From Corinectria fuckeliana (lineage: Eukaryota; Ascomycota; Sordariomycetes; Hypocreales; Nectriaceae), in assembly GCA_019137255.1 (NCBI GenBank), contig WPDH01000184.1:22009-86008 (forward strand): a stretch of DNA of 64,000 nucleotides, given 5' to 3'. Below, one piece after another: positions 21,076 through 32,900 of this stretch. Position numbers and translations under genes: made by a program. Numbering within the stretch: position 1 is the stretch's first letter; each line of letters starts with the position of its first letter. The notes under the pieces were generated by a model. The model was given only the letters and a program-made list of their open reading frames with translations, did no database searches and had not been told where the DNA came from.

Positions 21076-24000
21076 GGCTGCGAAACGGTTGCTTGTAATG
21101 GGAGGGTGGGGGTGGTGTGAAGGAGGATGCGTGAGCCAAGGCGGGAATATGCGCGTGAAGACGAATTGGAAGCTGCAGACGGGTCGGGTATAGGTTTTGA
21201 GCAAACGGTCAGGTCCCTATCGGAAGCGAAGATGCAAGATGCGATGCGTCACACGATAGACACAGTGTAGGTCTCAGACGGGCAGAGGAGTCAAAAACGG
21301 CAAGTCCGAGTCACGGAAGCTGTTGGGATTGGTTCCATTGGCCAAACCGACTTTTTCATCGAGTGAGAGACAGCTGGGAATTGGGAGCATTTGATTGGTG
21401 ACAAGTCTGGGAGGGAATTGTTATCTTATCACAAGGATTGCAATGGGCGTGCAGAGGTATGGAGGGGGGAACTTGCGGGGAGACAAAGGCACGCATATAT
21501 CTACGGCTTTCTGTTGTCCAGTACCCAGAAATGTCCTATGTACGATTTCTGGAGGACAAGAGAAGGACATAGAATTCCAAGCCACGTAGTTGAAGAATGT
21601 GCTTCTCAGTTTCAATGAAGCCCAGTACCCAATCTCAATTTCGAATCCCACCCATACTGCGCCAGCCCCAGCAAGATGTTCACTTCACTTACTACGTATT
21701 TAGCAGGTTTCCATGCCTCCCGTCCTCCCGTCCTCCCGCCCAGCTACCATGAGTGGATGAAAACTACCAAGGTGGGCTTAGGGTACGAGCCATCATGGGA
21801 GCTCCTTTCACTGCATTCGTGGCAGGGGGGAGTTGGGAAGTTGAGAGGGGAGTGTCCCCCCGATGCCGGTGATGACGGACACAGACCAGAGTCTGGAAAG
21901 GGTAAAAGCGGGCGAAACGGCCGGGGTACGGAAGGATGTCAGTGAGTTTGCAGGACGCTAATGCATTGTCGTCATTTTGCAGGTGAATGGGCTGAGTTGA
22001 GGCCGGCCGAGGCAGATATTGTGCATGTGCCAGTTTGTGCATGTATGTAGATGTGCCGCATCGTGGGGTGCGTTTCGCGAATCCCGTGTCGGCGAAGAGA
22101 AAAACATGTCTCTCCGATTTATCCTCGGAGGAGGTTATGGTGCAGTGCGATGCATTGCGTCGTTGTCGGATGAGCGGGGAAAGGAGGCAGAACAACACTG
22201 CAATGTTGACTCGTTCTCGGGGCCCTCCGCCGGACCTGGCCAGATCCTCCGTCTAAACGTGGCCCCGTATGTATAGTCTCCGCCGCCTCAGAAGCCATCT
22301 ACGGGGAATCTCGCTGTGTGGAGTTTGGAGATAAGGTTGATGGACAAAACAAAAGCATTCATCAACGGGATTATCAATCACATCAGATGCGGTGCCAAGG
22401 TGCGTCTCGTTCGGATGTCCGGCGCGCGAGTTTTGCAACGTTAGCAGCAGTTCGTACGTGGCGAGCAACGACTAGTCTCACATACAGCGGCAGCTAGAGT
22501 TGACTAGGGAGGGCAAAACCGCTTACTTCGCCTCGTGGTAGCGAATGCTGCGTAAGTACATGGTCAATTACCTATGTCGGTAGCAGTGAATTTGATTATA
22601 GAACTGGTCGTTGATGTTGATGCTCTGTGGAAACATGCATCACAACGGCATGTCAGTCCGATGTCGGTACATGGAACTGGATGGCCACACGCCCAAATGG
22701 AAGATGATTTCTTTCCCCGGAGTTTTAGACCAACCAACGTAGACGCCCATATGTCCGTCTACAACCACCCGCCCGCCCGCAAACCAACCACCCCAGTGAG
22801 CTGAGGACACGCTTGCTAGAAAGGGCAATAATCCTCCTCCCCGCGAAACGACCTGCAGTTGGACTGCCACGGAGGGAAGTGTCTGTACATTGCATAGTTG
22901 ACGTCCCGCAGAAACGGGAGTGCTAAGGTAGGATAGAACTGCACGTGTGTGGGCGAGTTGAGCACGGAGAGGAAGTCCGTGTGTGCTGTCGTGCCCACAA
23001 CGTTATCCCACTCTTCCATCCATCCAGGCCTACATATCCATTGATGCAACCAACTCTCCTCTCCATCTGTCGCATTGGCAGCATCAGAAAGTAAAAGATC
23101 CGCCACCAAACGCGTCTGCCCGAGTTTCTCGGGCAACAGGCTTGGTGGAAAGCAAAAAGGACGTCGCGGGCGTGCCTACTCTGAGGTTCAGTTCAGGGCG
23201 GAAGTGTCCGTCGCGCCGTGGTGTGATAGAAATGAGTGTGTACGACAGAGAATGCGACATGATTCCCGTGCGCGCTTGTCCGGAATTTCTCCTTAGGCAT
23301 CAGAAGGTGGAATGGGGAAATGTCTGCCTGAACCAGGAGCAGTTCCAGAGTCCCCAATGCAGCTTCGGTGCTGCCCGCCGGTTACATACACGCCATTCGC
23401 TGTCAGTTGCTTGTTTCCCCGTAGCATGGCGACGTGAAGTCTCGTTCGGTGCAACTCTGCAACTGTACCTATCTAATGTGGGGGGGCTCCACTCGCACCT
23501 TAACTATGTAGAAGGCGTGGGGAAGGGCATCCCGTCCCATCTATCATTGTGAACGACGGTCGCACAGAGAGAAGCGGCGCGGCGTCGTCAGAGAAGTCGG
23601 GTCAGGTGGGTGGGTGGGTTAAACATGGTGGATGGGCTGGAGTGGGCTGTTTAAAAGCCCCCCCACCTCCCTGTAAGTCTGTCGGCCCTGGATTTTTTCC
23701 TTTTTTTCAGGCTGCTTAGGCTGAGAGACCGCCGAACTACCACATGCGTAGTGCAGAGCGAAGGAGGGGTCGGGTGGGCTCCAGCCTTTTATTAGCTTGC
23801 CCGGCCTGGGCCTGGCCCAAGACCTAGACTAGGTAAGGTGGTGGTGAGGTGATGGGAGCTCCTCGACTCATCCGTCCGCCTGGGGGAAAATTCCTCAAAT
23901 ACAAATCACGTCCTTTCCCGTCCATCCCACGACACCCTCTTCTCGTTTTTCTTTCTTTCTTCCCTCTCAACTTACACTCTCCTGCTCAAGCAAACTGTCT

Positions 24001-24212
24001 TGAAGCCACAAAAAAGGTGCATTCGTTCATCGTCCACTCATCCAATCCCCCCAGCTCGCAATTCCCAATCTCGGCTCCCGTCGCCTTTACTCGATTTCTT
24101 AAGCCGACTTAGCCTAACTTGCCCGAATCTCCCGGTCTCTTCCATCCTCTCCTCCCAAACCACAACCACCCACCGAATCACCACCAAAAAAACTACCACC
24201 AGGACCGCCGCC
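21076..24212. other. 3.1-kb divergent intergenic region, no gene supported
   Basis: The region lies between the lyase remnant (-) and KGD4 (+). It has many short open frames on both strands, the longest 189 codons at 22983-23552, none with recognisable motifs. The last 300 bp before 24213 are pyrimidine-rich, as in a transcribed leader. Confidence 0.55.
21288..21313 (-). promoter_or_regulatory. Two TGACTC (Gcn4/CPC1-type) sites upstream of the ARG4 remnant
   Basis: On the gene strand TGACTC occurs at 21293-21288 and 21313-21308, about 215-240 bp upstream of the former start codon. This is the half-site core used by the amino-acid cross-pathway regulators Gcn4, CPC1 and CpcA, which control arginine biosynthesis in fungi. 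The sites are visible; function is inferred and may be relict. Confidence 0.45.
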
Positions 24213-24720
24213 ATGTTCTCCGCCACTCGATCTCTCCGTCAGGCTGCTGTCCACGCCGAGCGCACTCCTCTCATCAAGTTCCTCGGTCCTCGCACCATCC
24301 CTGGTATGTCTCAACCCAATTCCCCGGCAGCCAACAGCCGAACACCCAGCAATATTACCTCAGAACTTGCTAACACGATCTCTGCCAGCCAACATTGACC
24401 ACTCCGCCAAGCCTCATCCCGCCTCTCCCACCGGCTCTCTCCCCGAGGGCTTCACCCACTACGGCAGCGGCTCAGCTTCCTCCCGACACAACTCCTTCAG
24501 CTCTTACCGCGACCACGCCCAGCAGCACGGCCCCCTCCAGAAGAGCATTCGCAGCGAGGGCGGTATTGGTGGTGCCACTGGCGCTAGCCTCGGCCCCGTC
24601 CAAGCCCCTCAAGGCATTGCCTTTGACCTCTCCGAGCTTCCTACCCGCTTCCGTCGCGCTGCCATTACTGCTGCCGAGATTGAGGCCATTGAGTCCGGCG
24701 GTGCTGCCCTCGTCGGCTAA
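24213..24720 (+). CDS. KGD4: 2-oxoglutarate dehydrogenase complex subunit Kgd4 (YMR31 homologue)
   Basis: Two exons: 24213-24303 and 24389-24720, separated by an 85-bp intron (GTATGT...GCCAG) with a TGCTAACA branch site; the product is 140 residues. The N-terminus (MFSATRSLRQAAVHAER) is a mitochondrial presequence that runs into TPLIKFLGPRTIP, the conserved N-terminal block of Ymr31/Kgd4. The C-terminus has ELPTRFRRAAITAAEIEAIESGGA, matching the second conserved block (LPxRFR...E.E.I.SGGA). Kgd4 tethers the E3 subunit to the E1-E2 core of 2-oxoglutarate dehydrogenase in the mitochondrial matrix. The middle is Ser/His/Gly-rich linker. The ATG sits in a good fungal context (CCGCCATG). Confidence 0.93.
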
Positions 24721-27700
24721 ATGCCCCATCTACAGATGTTGGGGACACGGCGGAGGTGGGATGACTAGGCTAAACGACGAACAACAATAAACTATCACGC
24801 TTAAAAGCGATGAGGCGGGGAAGAGAATACCTGGCGCATAAACCCCCCAAGCGACGAGTATGAAGACACCGCGTCACAGCGGAAACAGCAACGTGCATTG
24901 ATCAATGCATAAAGTTTTGGGGCGACTACGAAAGACTTATCCCGCATGACCAGCCTCGCGAAGAAAGCATCTTTTGCGGCATGACTGGATGTTGTTTCTT
25001 CATCGGCTAACGGGGGGGACAACCACGGCACCATCCTGGGGGAAGCAAAACCAGGGTTTGTCTTGACAGACGGCCAGAAGCTGTTCTAGAGCAGACTAAA
25101 GGTAGGTAGAGGACGAAGCCCAAGGGCGACAAAAGGAGAAGAGCGAGTATCCTTGGGCAAAGGAGAAATATTGAGCCTCCGTTCTCTTCTGTTAATTAGA
25201 CTGGCATCCACGCCTTTCTTGACGGAGACTTATACCTCCCTTCCTCCCGGACTTTAACAGCACCCGAGGAGCAGCACGGCGTTGATTATGGAGACATTCG
25301 CACATACTATTCTTCAATTGACCAAAAAAAGTTTCAAAGCTTAACTACCATTTTCGTTGACTTCCGTACCTAAACTCAAGGTCCATTCACAGGACTCATC
25401 TTGCCGTCTACAACATGGTTTGGTTTCTTGACGGCTCCGCACATTCCCCCACTGGCCCCGGAGGCATACGCACAGAAAGCGCCCCCGATCAATCTCGTCT
25501 CGGCCGGTTCAGCACTGAAATCTGCTCAGTCGGCTTCTTACTGGGTCCGGCAGTATCGCTCCCGTTCCCGTCGTTGGCGTCGGCTTCACTCGCCACCCAC
25601 GCAGCTCCGGGCACGCTCAAACACACGCTACCCACGCCGGGCGCGATCCCCACAGTTCGTTCTACTAATTACCAAAGCACGGGTATTTCAAAGCAACAAT
25701 TTCGGACGTCAGTTCGTGATGATCGTAAACCGGGCCGGGGCCGGGGCCAAGACCGGGCTGACTTCGAGGGATAGCCAGCACTTCGTAACGGGCTAGGAGT
25801 CATCCACCCCATGTGGTGGTGTCATTGGGCGCTTCGCTTGCGCGTCTGAGCCGTGTACGTAGATCAACGGGAAGATGTGTTCTTTTTCCTGCCAAATTTT
25901 CTTGGGTTTTGGGGCGTGTTTCTGTAATGTCCGTGGCCGGGAGCCGGCGACTCCGGTCCTTTTCGATATGCCGTGGCTCGAGGCCCTGGCGCCGACTTTT
26001 CCCGTTGACGGTTTGCAGCTTGGTCCTGGTACTATGGACTGATAGAGCGACATACGAGAATGTAGGGCAAAGGCGAGAGACTTGGCAGATGGGGCTTCAG
26101 TAATGGAGTCACTGCGGCAGTATGTGAGAATAAGGCTCAACCCCCTGGCCGGTTCTGGGCAGGGTACCGGGGGACGGGACCTTGCAGGTCAAAGCCGCGA
26201 TGTGTATTCGTATATACGCGACTCTTGGTCATCATTTCGGGGAGTTTCCGTCGTATCGGAGGGTTTCACAACAGTATCGGTGTCTGGGGTCTCCGTCGTA
26301 TGACGGATCAGGCCAGGTGCACGGAGCCGAGTGTCAGACGCGGGTAGGCGCCGAGCGGTTGGATGGAACGATTCTTGCCGGTTATTCACGTTTAAGTGAG
26401 AGTGTGGTTGGGAATGCCTCGTGTGATGGTCATCATGGGATTTCGGATTGACATTGAGGCATGGGGAAGTGCCATCTGGGCCTGTTTGCTTTAGTCTGGT
26501 TAGGCATGTTGCAGTTACGAAGTTGATATCAAAAACAATCTCAGAGAGCAGAGGAAGCCTAATTACGCGAAGCGGAACTCAAGGAAGCATAAATTGACGT
26601 GGATGATTTGGCAACTGTGAGCTGAGCAGCCTTCGTGTTAGCCGAGGGTCAAGGCACAAGTCTTCAACCTTTAGTCAACGACCTCGGTTCTTCATGCAGC
26701 ACCTCACAGGTTTCCGTGGTTCTCACAAACGTCAATGATATACAGCTTATGGTTGAATAGGCCACGGGTGCTAGCCTCCAGAAGCAGCTCCCCTAACCCG
26801 CTCAACCATATCACCGCGATGACCGTCGCTACGTGACTTTTGACGATCTGATTACCTAACGTTGCACTTTTTCAAAGTTCCAGTGAGAGGTTCGCGTCGG
26901 TAGGGCCGAGAGCTTTAACACCGAGGACGAACGGAGGAGGGTTAATGTAGTTGCTACGAAACAATAAAGGGGGGGGATGCACAAAGAATAGTTCGCCACT
27001 GTCAGAAGCAAACTATTATGCTCTAGTGTTGTCTCTAGCTGATTACGTGAAAAAGATGCTGCATGTTGCACGGCACGTGGAGTGAATGTCTTCTCACTCG
27101 TTAGTCGTTACTAGCTTCTTGTGGCTCGTCTGGGGTGTTATAGCCCGTTGCAAAGTACAGATCCAGAAATGTGCTGTGTGTTTTCGACGTCCATGGTCGT
27201 ACTCCACCCTCCTCCAAAATATGAATGGCAGGATTAGAATGGAGGGTTCTCAGTTGACATAGCAGTGTCTCAATCCAGAGAACGATGTTAAGCACGCTGA
27301 ATTGTGCCTCTAGGGCCTCTCACTCGTACACCAATAGCATGTTAAGACTCATATTGCCGATATTTCCCTGAGGCAAGCCTGAGTAAAAACACAGCGTCCG
27401 GTGGTAGGGTGCCTCGACCAAAGAAGACAACTACCTGAAGAACAGAGACTTAATCAAGAACGTCGGACGTAATTCGTCACCATGTAAGGTACATGACCTT
27501 CCAGTTTTTTCGGGGAGGAGGACGGCCGCTGTGTTCCAGTTTCACCACGCCTGTCCAGCCAAGTGCCATAACCTGTACCTTCACAGTTAAGTGTACGCCC
27601 TCGGATTTACTCCTTTTCCATTTTCTCCCTCCAATTTACTTTCCCACTGCTTCAATCACTCTCTCGCTGCTCAACCATCGTCTCTCAAACGCCGGACGAA

Positions 27701-27822
27701 CGTCAACATATCGCAATCCCAACAGACCACTGAGTATGATGACGATGTTCTTGAAGATCGCAAGCGAATTTATCCTCCTACCTCTCGTCGCTGAGGTTGG
27801 AGATCTGACTACTGGCCCGCCC
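24721..27822. other. 3.1-kb region without a supported gene
   Basis: Short frames occur on both strands, including a 119-codon plus frame at 25415-25774 with a good start context, but none shows domains or a signal peptide. A GC-rich CCGGGG repeat lies near 25730-25760. Nothing else stands out. Confidence 0.5.
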
Positions 27823-28174
27823 TTATTGGGCCAACAGCTTGTAAGAGGTCGAAGAAGGGATCACGACAATCACGCCACAAGTGTAGCCATACTTTCCGCC
27901 TGACATAACTTTAGCTGTTGGCATCTCAGCATCGCTCCAACTCTCGCAACCTCTGTTTGGGTTTCCAGTCGCTACGTTCATATACCAAAATGTCCCTTCT
28001 TTAAGACGCGCGGGAACTTGTGAATTGTTTTTAATAACTCCCATTCATGTTGCAGAAATAAACGAAACAAATTCCATGTTAGCAGTACGGATGCCCTTGA
28101 TCCGACATAGGATGTTGTCACTAGGGGCTCGCTACGACTAGCAATAGAAGTTGTATCAGGCTCACAAACGTCAT
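27823..28174 (-). pseudogene. Possible decayed small secreted-protein gene
   Basis: The minus-strand ATG at 28174-28172 opens a textbook signal peptide (MTFVSLIQLLLLVVASP) that meets TAG at once. The adjacent frame carries on from there (NILCRIKGIRTANMEFVSF), meets one TGA near 28048, and continues for 73 codons to TAA at 27823 (GTFWYMNVATGNPNRGCESW, then KVMSGGKYGYTCGVIVV). Taken together this looks like a small Cys-containing secreted protein of roughly 115 residues broken by one frame change and one stop. A CTAAC-like word near 28080 could be an intron branch site, but I found no splice pair that repairs the frame. No family recognised. Confidence 0.35.
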
Positions 28175-28307
28175 TTTAACAAGCCAAAAAAAGAAATTGA
28201 ATGTAATATTCGGGTGACTGGGTACTACGAGCATGGGTGAGGTTTGGGTGACACAGAAACTACTTAAAAAAAAGAGTCAACGACGAGGACTATGAATCCG
28301 ACTTTCT

Positions 28308-28985
28308 GTGTTTTCAGTTGTCAGATCGATGGACTTTTCTTTCAGCCATGCTCTCTGCCTTGTGCCAGATCCAGAGATGAAGCCGATCGATCAGCCACTC
28401 AGTATAGCAACCGAGAACCGAGCCAACGAGATACTGGGCCACTACAAGCTCCTTCATAAAGATCTTATGGTTTCTGTCTTGTACCGACAAAGCTCAAGAG
28501 AAGCTGGCTCTGGGATCCCAATCCTGTTCGTTATGACAGCATGGATAAACGAAGCCGTCGGGGCATGGCTGCGAGCTTAGGCTTGTCAACACGAGAGAAG
28601 AATATTCACAACCGTGGGACCGCTTTCTACGAACCGTTCTTTAACCGTTCGGAGATGATACAGCATCTCATGAAGGTCCTCGAGTCAGTACCCGCCTTCC
28701 CGGCCTCCAGCCCTTATTCCCATGGATGAGTTGGATCAAGGGCTTTCCGCCAGTCAGAGAATTTTGGATCGCCAGAAGGCGGCCCAGATTGACGGGGACT
28801 TGGGTTCCATATGTCTTACTATGGCATCCATCGAGTCTCCCTGTCCCCTTGGGAAGAGGTGCTTTGTGGAGCTCAGAATGCCCCCAAACCTCGAGGACCG
28901 GGTTCTAGATGATTGTGCAACGAGGCATCGAGACGGTCGAGAAAGATAAGGAAGAGATATTGCAGAAGACGGTGGGTCCTGGAAT
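28308..28985 (+). pseudogene. Possible decayed gene of unknown function
   Basis: The plus-strand frame from 28308 gives a protein-like stretch (ATENRANEILGHYKLLHKDL, then MVSVLYRQSSREAGSG and IPILFVMTAW) up to a stop near 28577. Another frame then gives WVPYVLLWHPSSLPVPLGRG and, past a TAG near 28906, IVQRGIETVEKDKEEILQKT to a stop at about 28985. The order and character of these blocks suggest one gene broken by frame changes and stops. It resembles a conserved fungal hypothetical family I remember only loosely, so I assign no function. It lies head to head with the decayed secreted-protein gene. Confidence 0.4.
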
Positions 28986-28990
28986 CTAAG

Positions 28991-29469
28991 CTTGCTAAAC
29001 CTCTTATCCCTACCACTCTAGTCGATCATCACTATGAGTCGTGCTATCTGGGCTGTGTGATATTCTCCGGTCTGGCTGTATATCACGTGCCTATCAGCTT
29101 TCTTATCTTCTCTCCGTAGACATAGTCTCGCTATCAATAAAGACAGAATAGTCAGGGCGTCAGGGAATCGGTCCATTAGGATTGTGTTGAAGCAAATAAA
29201 CATGGTAGGGAAGGGTGGGTTTACAGCCCAAGTAGCACGAGTCATCGCTATAGAGCTGAACGCCAAGGAGAATGAACAAGGGAGGAGAAAGGTATGCAAT
29301 TTCCCAGCGACAACGGCTAATATATGCAATGTATTGAGGGCATAAACAAGGGTAGAAAACAGCTTCTCTCGTCAACAATGTCGTTGCTACGTCTTCATCG
29401 CAGCAAAACCCATTCCACCGACGCCTCAGCTCGCCCGAGGAAACCAGCTCCTCTGCGTCCTCCTGGAAA
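28991..29469. other. Short intergenic region
   Basis: This is the 3' flank of the Cys-rich repeat gene and of the decayed gene at 28308-28985. Nothing recognisable was seen. Confidence 0.5.
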
Positions 29470-29979
29470 CTACTGCGTCGGCCCTTCACTCAAACAACAA
29501 GCCCCGCGCGTCGAACAACACGAACCCCCAGTATCTCCAAAACAGCACCCTCCGCGATCCGAAAAGCAGCAGCCCTCGCGGTCCGAGAAGCAGCACCCGC
29601 CCCGGTCCGAGAAGCAACACCCCCCGCGGCTGGAGAAACAACACCCACCGCTCGACGACCCGCAGCACCCGGGCTTGCTCTTGAAGTCGACCCAGGTTCG
29701 CCCCTCCCACGCCATCGGGTTCGTCTTCTGATAGCCCTGCGTGCTCTGTGACCCCCGGGCTGCCGTCGGCTGCGGCTGCGGCGTGGGAGGAGAAGACTCC
29801 GGGAGGAGGCCGTCGTGGGAACGGGTGCTGGAGGTGCTTCTCCGGCGGTCCGGCGGCGGGTTCCCGGAGATGGAGACGGCAGTGGACGCCTCGTAGGAAG
29901 GGGGCAGATCGTCAAACTCGTTCTGTGGCATGTCAGAGCCCATCGAGTGGGGTGGTTGCTTTGAGTCTGGACGGCCCAT
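29470..29979 (-). CDS. Cys-rich octapeptide-repeat protein with N-myristoylation motif
   Basis: A single exon of 169 codons starts at ATG 29979-29977. It begins MGRPDSK, which fits the N-myristoylation pattern (Gly2, Ser6, Lys7). A Pro/Ser-rich head includes DDLPPSYEAS, a PPxY-like motif. The last 75 residues, after WVDFKSKPG, are eight copies of an 8-residue unit of the type G-C-C-F-S-D-R-G, giving eight CysCys pairs spaced by eight, and the protein ends SEGPTQ. There is no signal peptide. Dense Cys pairs could be S-acylated together with the myristate to anchor the protein in a membrane, or could bind metal; both are inferences. The repeat is a 24-bp minisatellite in DNA. A 135-codon antisense frame across it is treated as a shadow. 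Confidence 0.72.
   Translation of the reverse strand: MGRPDSKQPPHSMGSDMPQNEFDDLPPSYEASTAVSISGNPPPDRRRSTSSTRSHDGLLPESSPPTPQPQPTAARGSQSTQGYQKTNPMAWEGRTWVDFKSKPGCCGSSSGGCCFSSRGGCCFSDRGGCCFSDREGCCFSDRGGCCFGDTGGSCCSTRGACCLSEGPTQ
29486..29676. repeat. 24-bp coding minisatellite (about 8 copies)
   Basis: Tandem 24-bp units encode the GCCFSDRG-type octapeptides of the Cys-rich protein on the minus strand. Copies differ at several positions but not in length, except for the last, which is one codon shorter. Confidence 0.75.
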
Positions 29980-32900
29980 TGATTGATTCTCTCCTTTGCT
30001 TTTCGCGAAACTTTGTCTACCCAGGAAAAGGGCCGAGCTGAGATAAGAACAAGATAGATGCGCACGGCGTTTGGCAAGACGGAGTAGGTGTTTAGTTAGG
30101 TCGAGGTCATTTGTCGTGGTGGAGGCGAATGCCCTTGTTCTTCCTTGGCGGCGGGGTGGGTTTTAACGCGCGCAGATGCTGATAGTTAGGGGGGCGATTT
30201 GTACAAAGTTTGACTCAGCGGAGCCGGGACCGTAGGTTAAAGATTTGCCAGAATAGGTCATGCAGGAACGAGAGAGGATGAGGAACGAGACAAGACGTGA
30301 ATTCACCTAAAACGACTCAGGTGAGGGATCCTACGGCTGTCGTCACCAGCGTCGTCAGACCATCTTCAGCAGTCCAATCCTCAATGCCCATTGGCCAACA
30401 CTCCGCAGTTGGGTGATAAGAACCGGAGCAACATGCAACCGAGTCGCTCTCAGCACCATGATACTTTGAGAATAGCTATTCACATCCACCGAATACAGTG
30501 AGTGGGAAGCTCGGCCAAGGGTATACAATTTTGGAGGCCATCCCCGTATATGTGGTGCTAGTAGCTCTGTCTTTTGTTCATAGAACGGATAATGAGTCCC
30601 AATCTGTTGCTCTTCCTCCTTCGTCTGTAGGGTAAGCTACCTGCCATTAAATCGACGTTTTCTAGAAACTCGCATCCCACCCGAGAAAACCTAACTCTTA
30701 GTACTAAGCAAGGTCCAAGGATCAAGAGACCATTAGTGCAGGCCGTCCATCCTGGCCTGTATACGTGAAGTCGCTTATCATCTGATGTGGGACATGCAGT
30801 GAGGATCGTTCAACTCGGACTCCAATAAAGCCCAAGAACCCAAAGAACTCGGCCAACAAGCCTTGATTTTGCCTTGGCATGGTCAGTCAGCAATCCGTAT
30901 ATCTGTGGTTAGAGTGTAAAGACTCGTATACAACACGGCAAGGCCGACTCCACTGATAGATAACCAGATAGATCGGTGGCTTTAAGAGTAGGTCCCAACA
31001 GAGGCAGGGACCATCGCAAATCCTTCTGGCGGCCCCGTTCTCTCGCCCGAGCGGCGACATAGAAAGGTAAATAGCTGTAACAGCACCGGCTATCGTGAAA
31101 CCCACCAAGAAACTGAGCAAGGAACTCGACCCTCAAGCCCCATTTCGGATGCCACTCTAGAGTCAGGCCCGGTTTTCACCGGAGACGATGCCTTGTTCAA
31201 CATGCCGCTGTGCAGTGGTTCGAGAGGGAATCAAGCTGATTGATTGTGTGTGTGACTGAGAGGGTTGACAACGCTGAACCACAATTAATAATGGCCAAAG
31301 CGCCTTGCCAGGGCCGCTTACCCAGTCTCTGGAACGGCTCCGAGCAAAAGCACAAGACTCATCAGGGTCCCTCCCATGTGATGGATGGTAATGGACTTTT
31401 TACGAAGTAAGGTGCTCTCCCGACTTGGAGGTTGGCCGGTGCAGGGGCTTCACAGGTATTCGGCCTACCTAATTAGCACGGAAGAGTGCTTCAAGGCAAC
31501 GGCTGTCGGTCGCATCAGGTGCAATGAGGCGACGGCCGGCGCGACTGAGCTAAGCATCGAGAGCCAAGGCCCCCCACGCCACGGCTGCCATTGTGGTTGT
31601 AGCCACAGCTCTCTCTGGTTCAGGACTCGGAGCCCGGGCTTGGCAACCATGGGCATGTATTGTGAAAGTTCAGGCCATTCCACCTAAGCGACAACGAGCA
31701 ATTGGATTGCGAAATTGATGTTTGGGGCTGCCTTAGCTCATGCAATCGCGAACCGGGCCTTGAGTTCCTGATGCCCCTCAACCATTGCTGTATGCCATGC
31801 CACACGTTGGTCTGAAGGCCTTTCAAACAGGAATGTCGGGTCGGAGCAGGGGTGTAGCAGACGCTCTTTTTAGGTTGAAGCTATTCCGAGCTTCCTTCGA
31901 CGGTGCCCAGCTAGACCCTCCTAGGACAGGCTGCCCCGGTTCGTAACAAAAAGCCCCGAGCGCTCGCCAACTAAAGTGCACCCCAAGCAGATATCCTCAC
32001 CTGAGTTCAACCTGGGGAGCCTTTTGTTGAACTCTCCAGGAGGGACTGCTGCATCCAAGCTAATTAGCGTCGCAAGCCATTTCAAAACCGTCGCCATTTT
32101 CATCGCGGTCCGATGTTGCCATCGTCAGTAGCTGTCTGGCTGGCCGGCCTTGTTCCTTAGCTGTGAGTAACACACTGCCTACGGCTCGTATTGGTGCTAC
32201 TGTAAGTGCGTACGACCTAGCCACCTTCTTGCCACTTGCTTGGTTCTCAGCCGACAGGCTTGTCTAGAAAGTCTCATTTAAAAGTGACGCGAGCAAGCCC
32301 ATGACGTCGAAGGATTTTGAGTAGGCGTTTAAGGATTCCTTAGCTCGTCCGTCCCTGGAGCCTTTGCGTCGCGTTTCTTTTCTTCGTTCTGCCCGGGTTG
32401 CCGGGGCACCTGCCATGCTAACAATCGATGGAGGATCAAAAGGGAAAGATTGTATGTCTCATGAGAGGGGAGGACTCGTCTGTGCATAGGCAAGGTCCAG
32501 GCCACCCACCGTGCAGGTAAGATATTGGTGCGGAGCCTGCCAAGGACGAAGAGGCCGGCCATGTCCGAGCCCACCGTCGCCATCCATGCCCCAACCCTGT
32601 GCGTCCGCGACACCGCCCAAGGCGTGTGGTGATGACAGCTCCCAACAGCGGGGCCTAGGTCGACGAGGCTTTGCATTACGTACAAACGCCTGGGGAAGCG
32701 TCTCTTGCCAGGCTTCAGGAGACGTTGAGGCTCGATCGAGCTGGGTCGAGATGGAGCCTTTCAGCCTTCCCCAGACGTGCACATCTTGCCCACGGGGTAA
32801 AGGCGGGTTAAGAGGAAACTGTTACGTATAGCACCCCGTACATTAGATCTAGCGATCGTGGAGTTGGAGTACGTAGTATAAAATAACACCGTAGATACTT

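Noticed and set aside
22983..23552. Plus-strand frame of 189 codons
   Set aside because: No family resemblance, odd composition, and alternate frames are open over the same DNA.
25415..25774. Plus-strand frame of 119 codons with a good start context
   Set aside because: No recognisable motif, and an overlapping frame (25401-25796) is equally open.
29324..29731. Plus-strand frame of 135 codons with Pro/Lys/His repeats
   Set aside because: Antisense of the Cys-rich repeat gene; its repeats are a by-product of the same 24-bp units.
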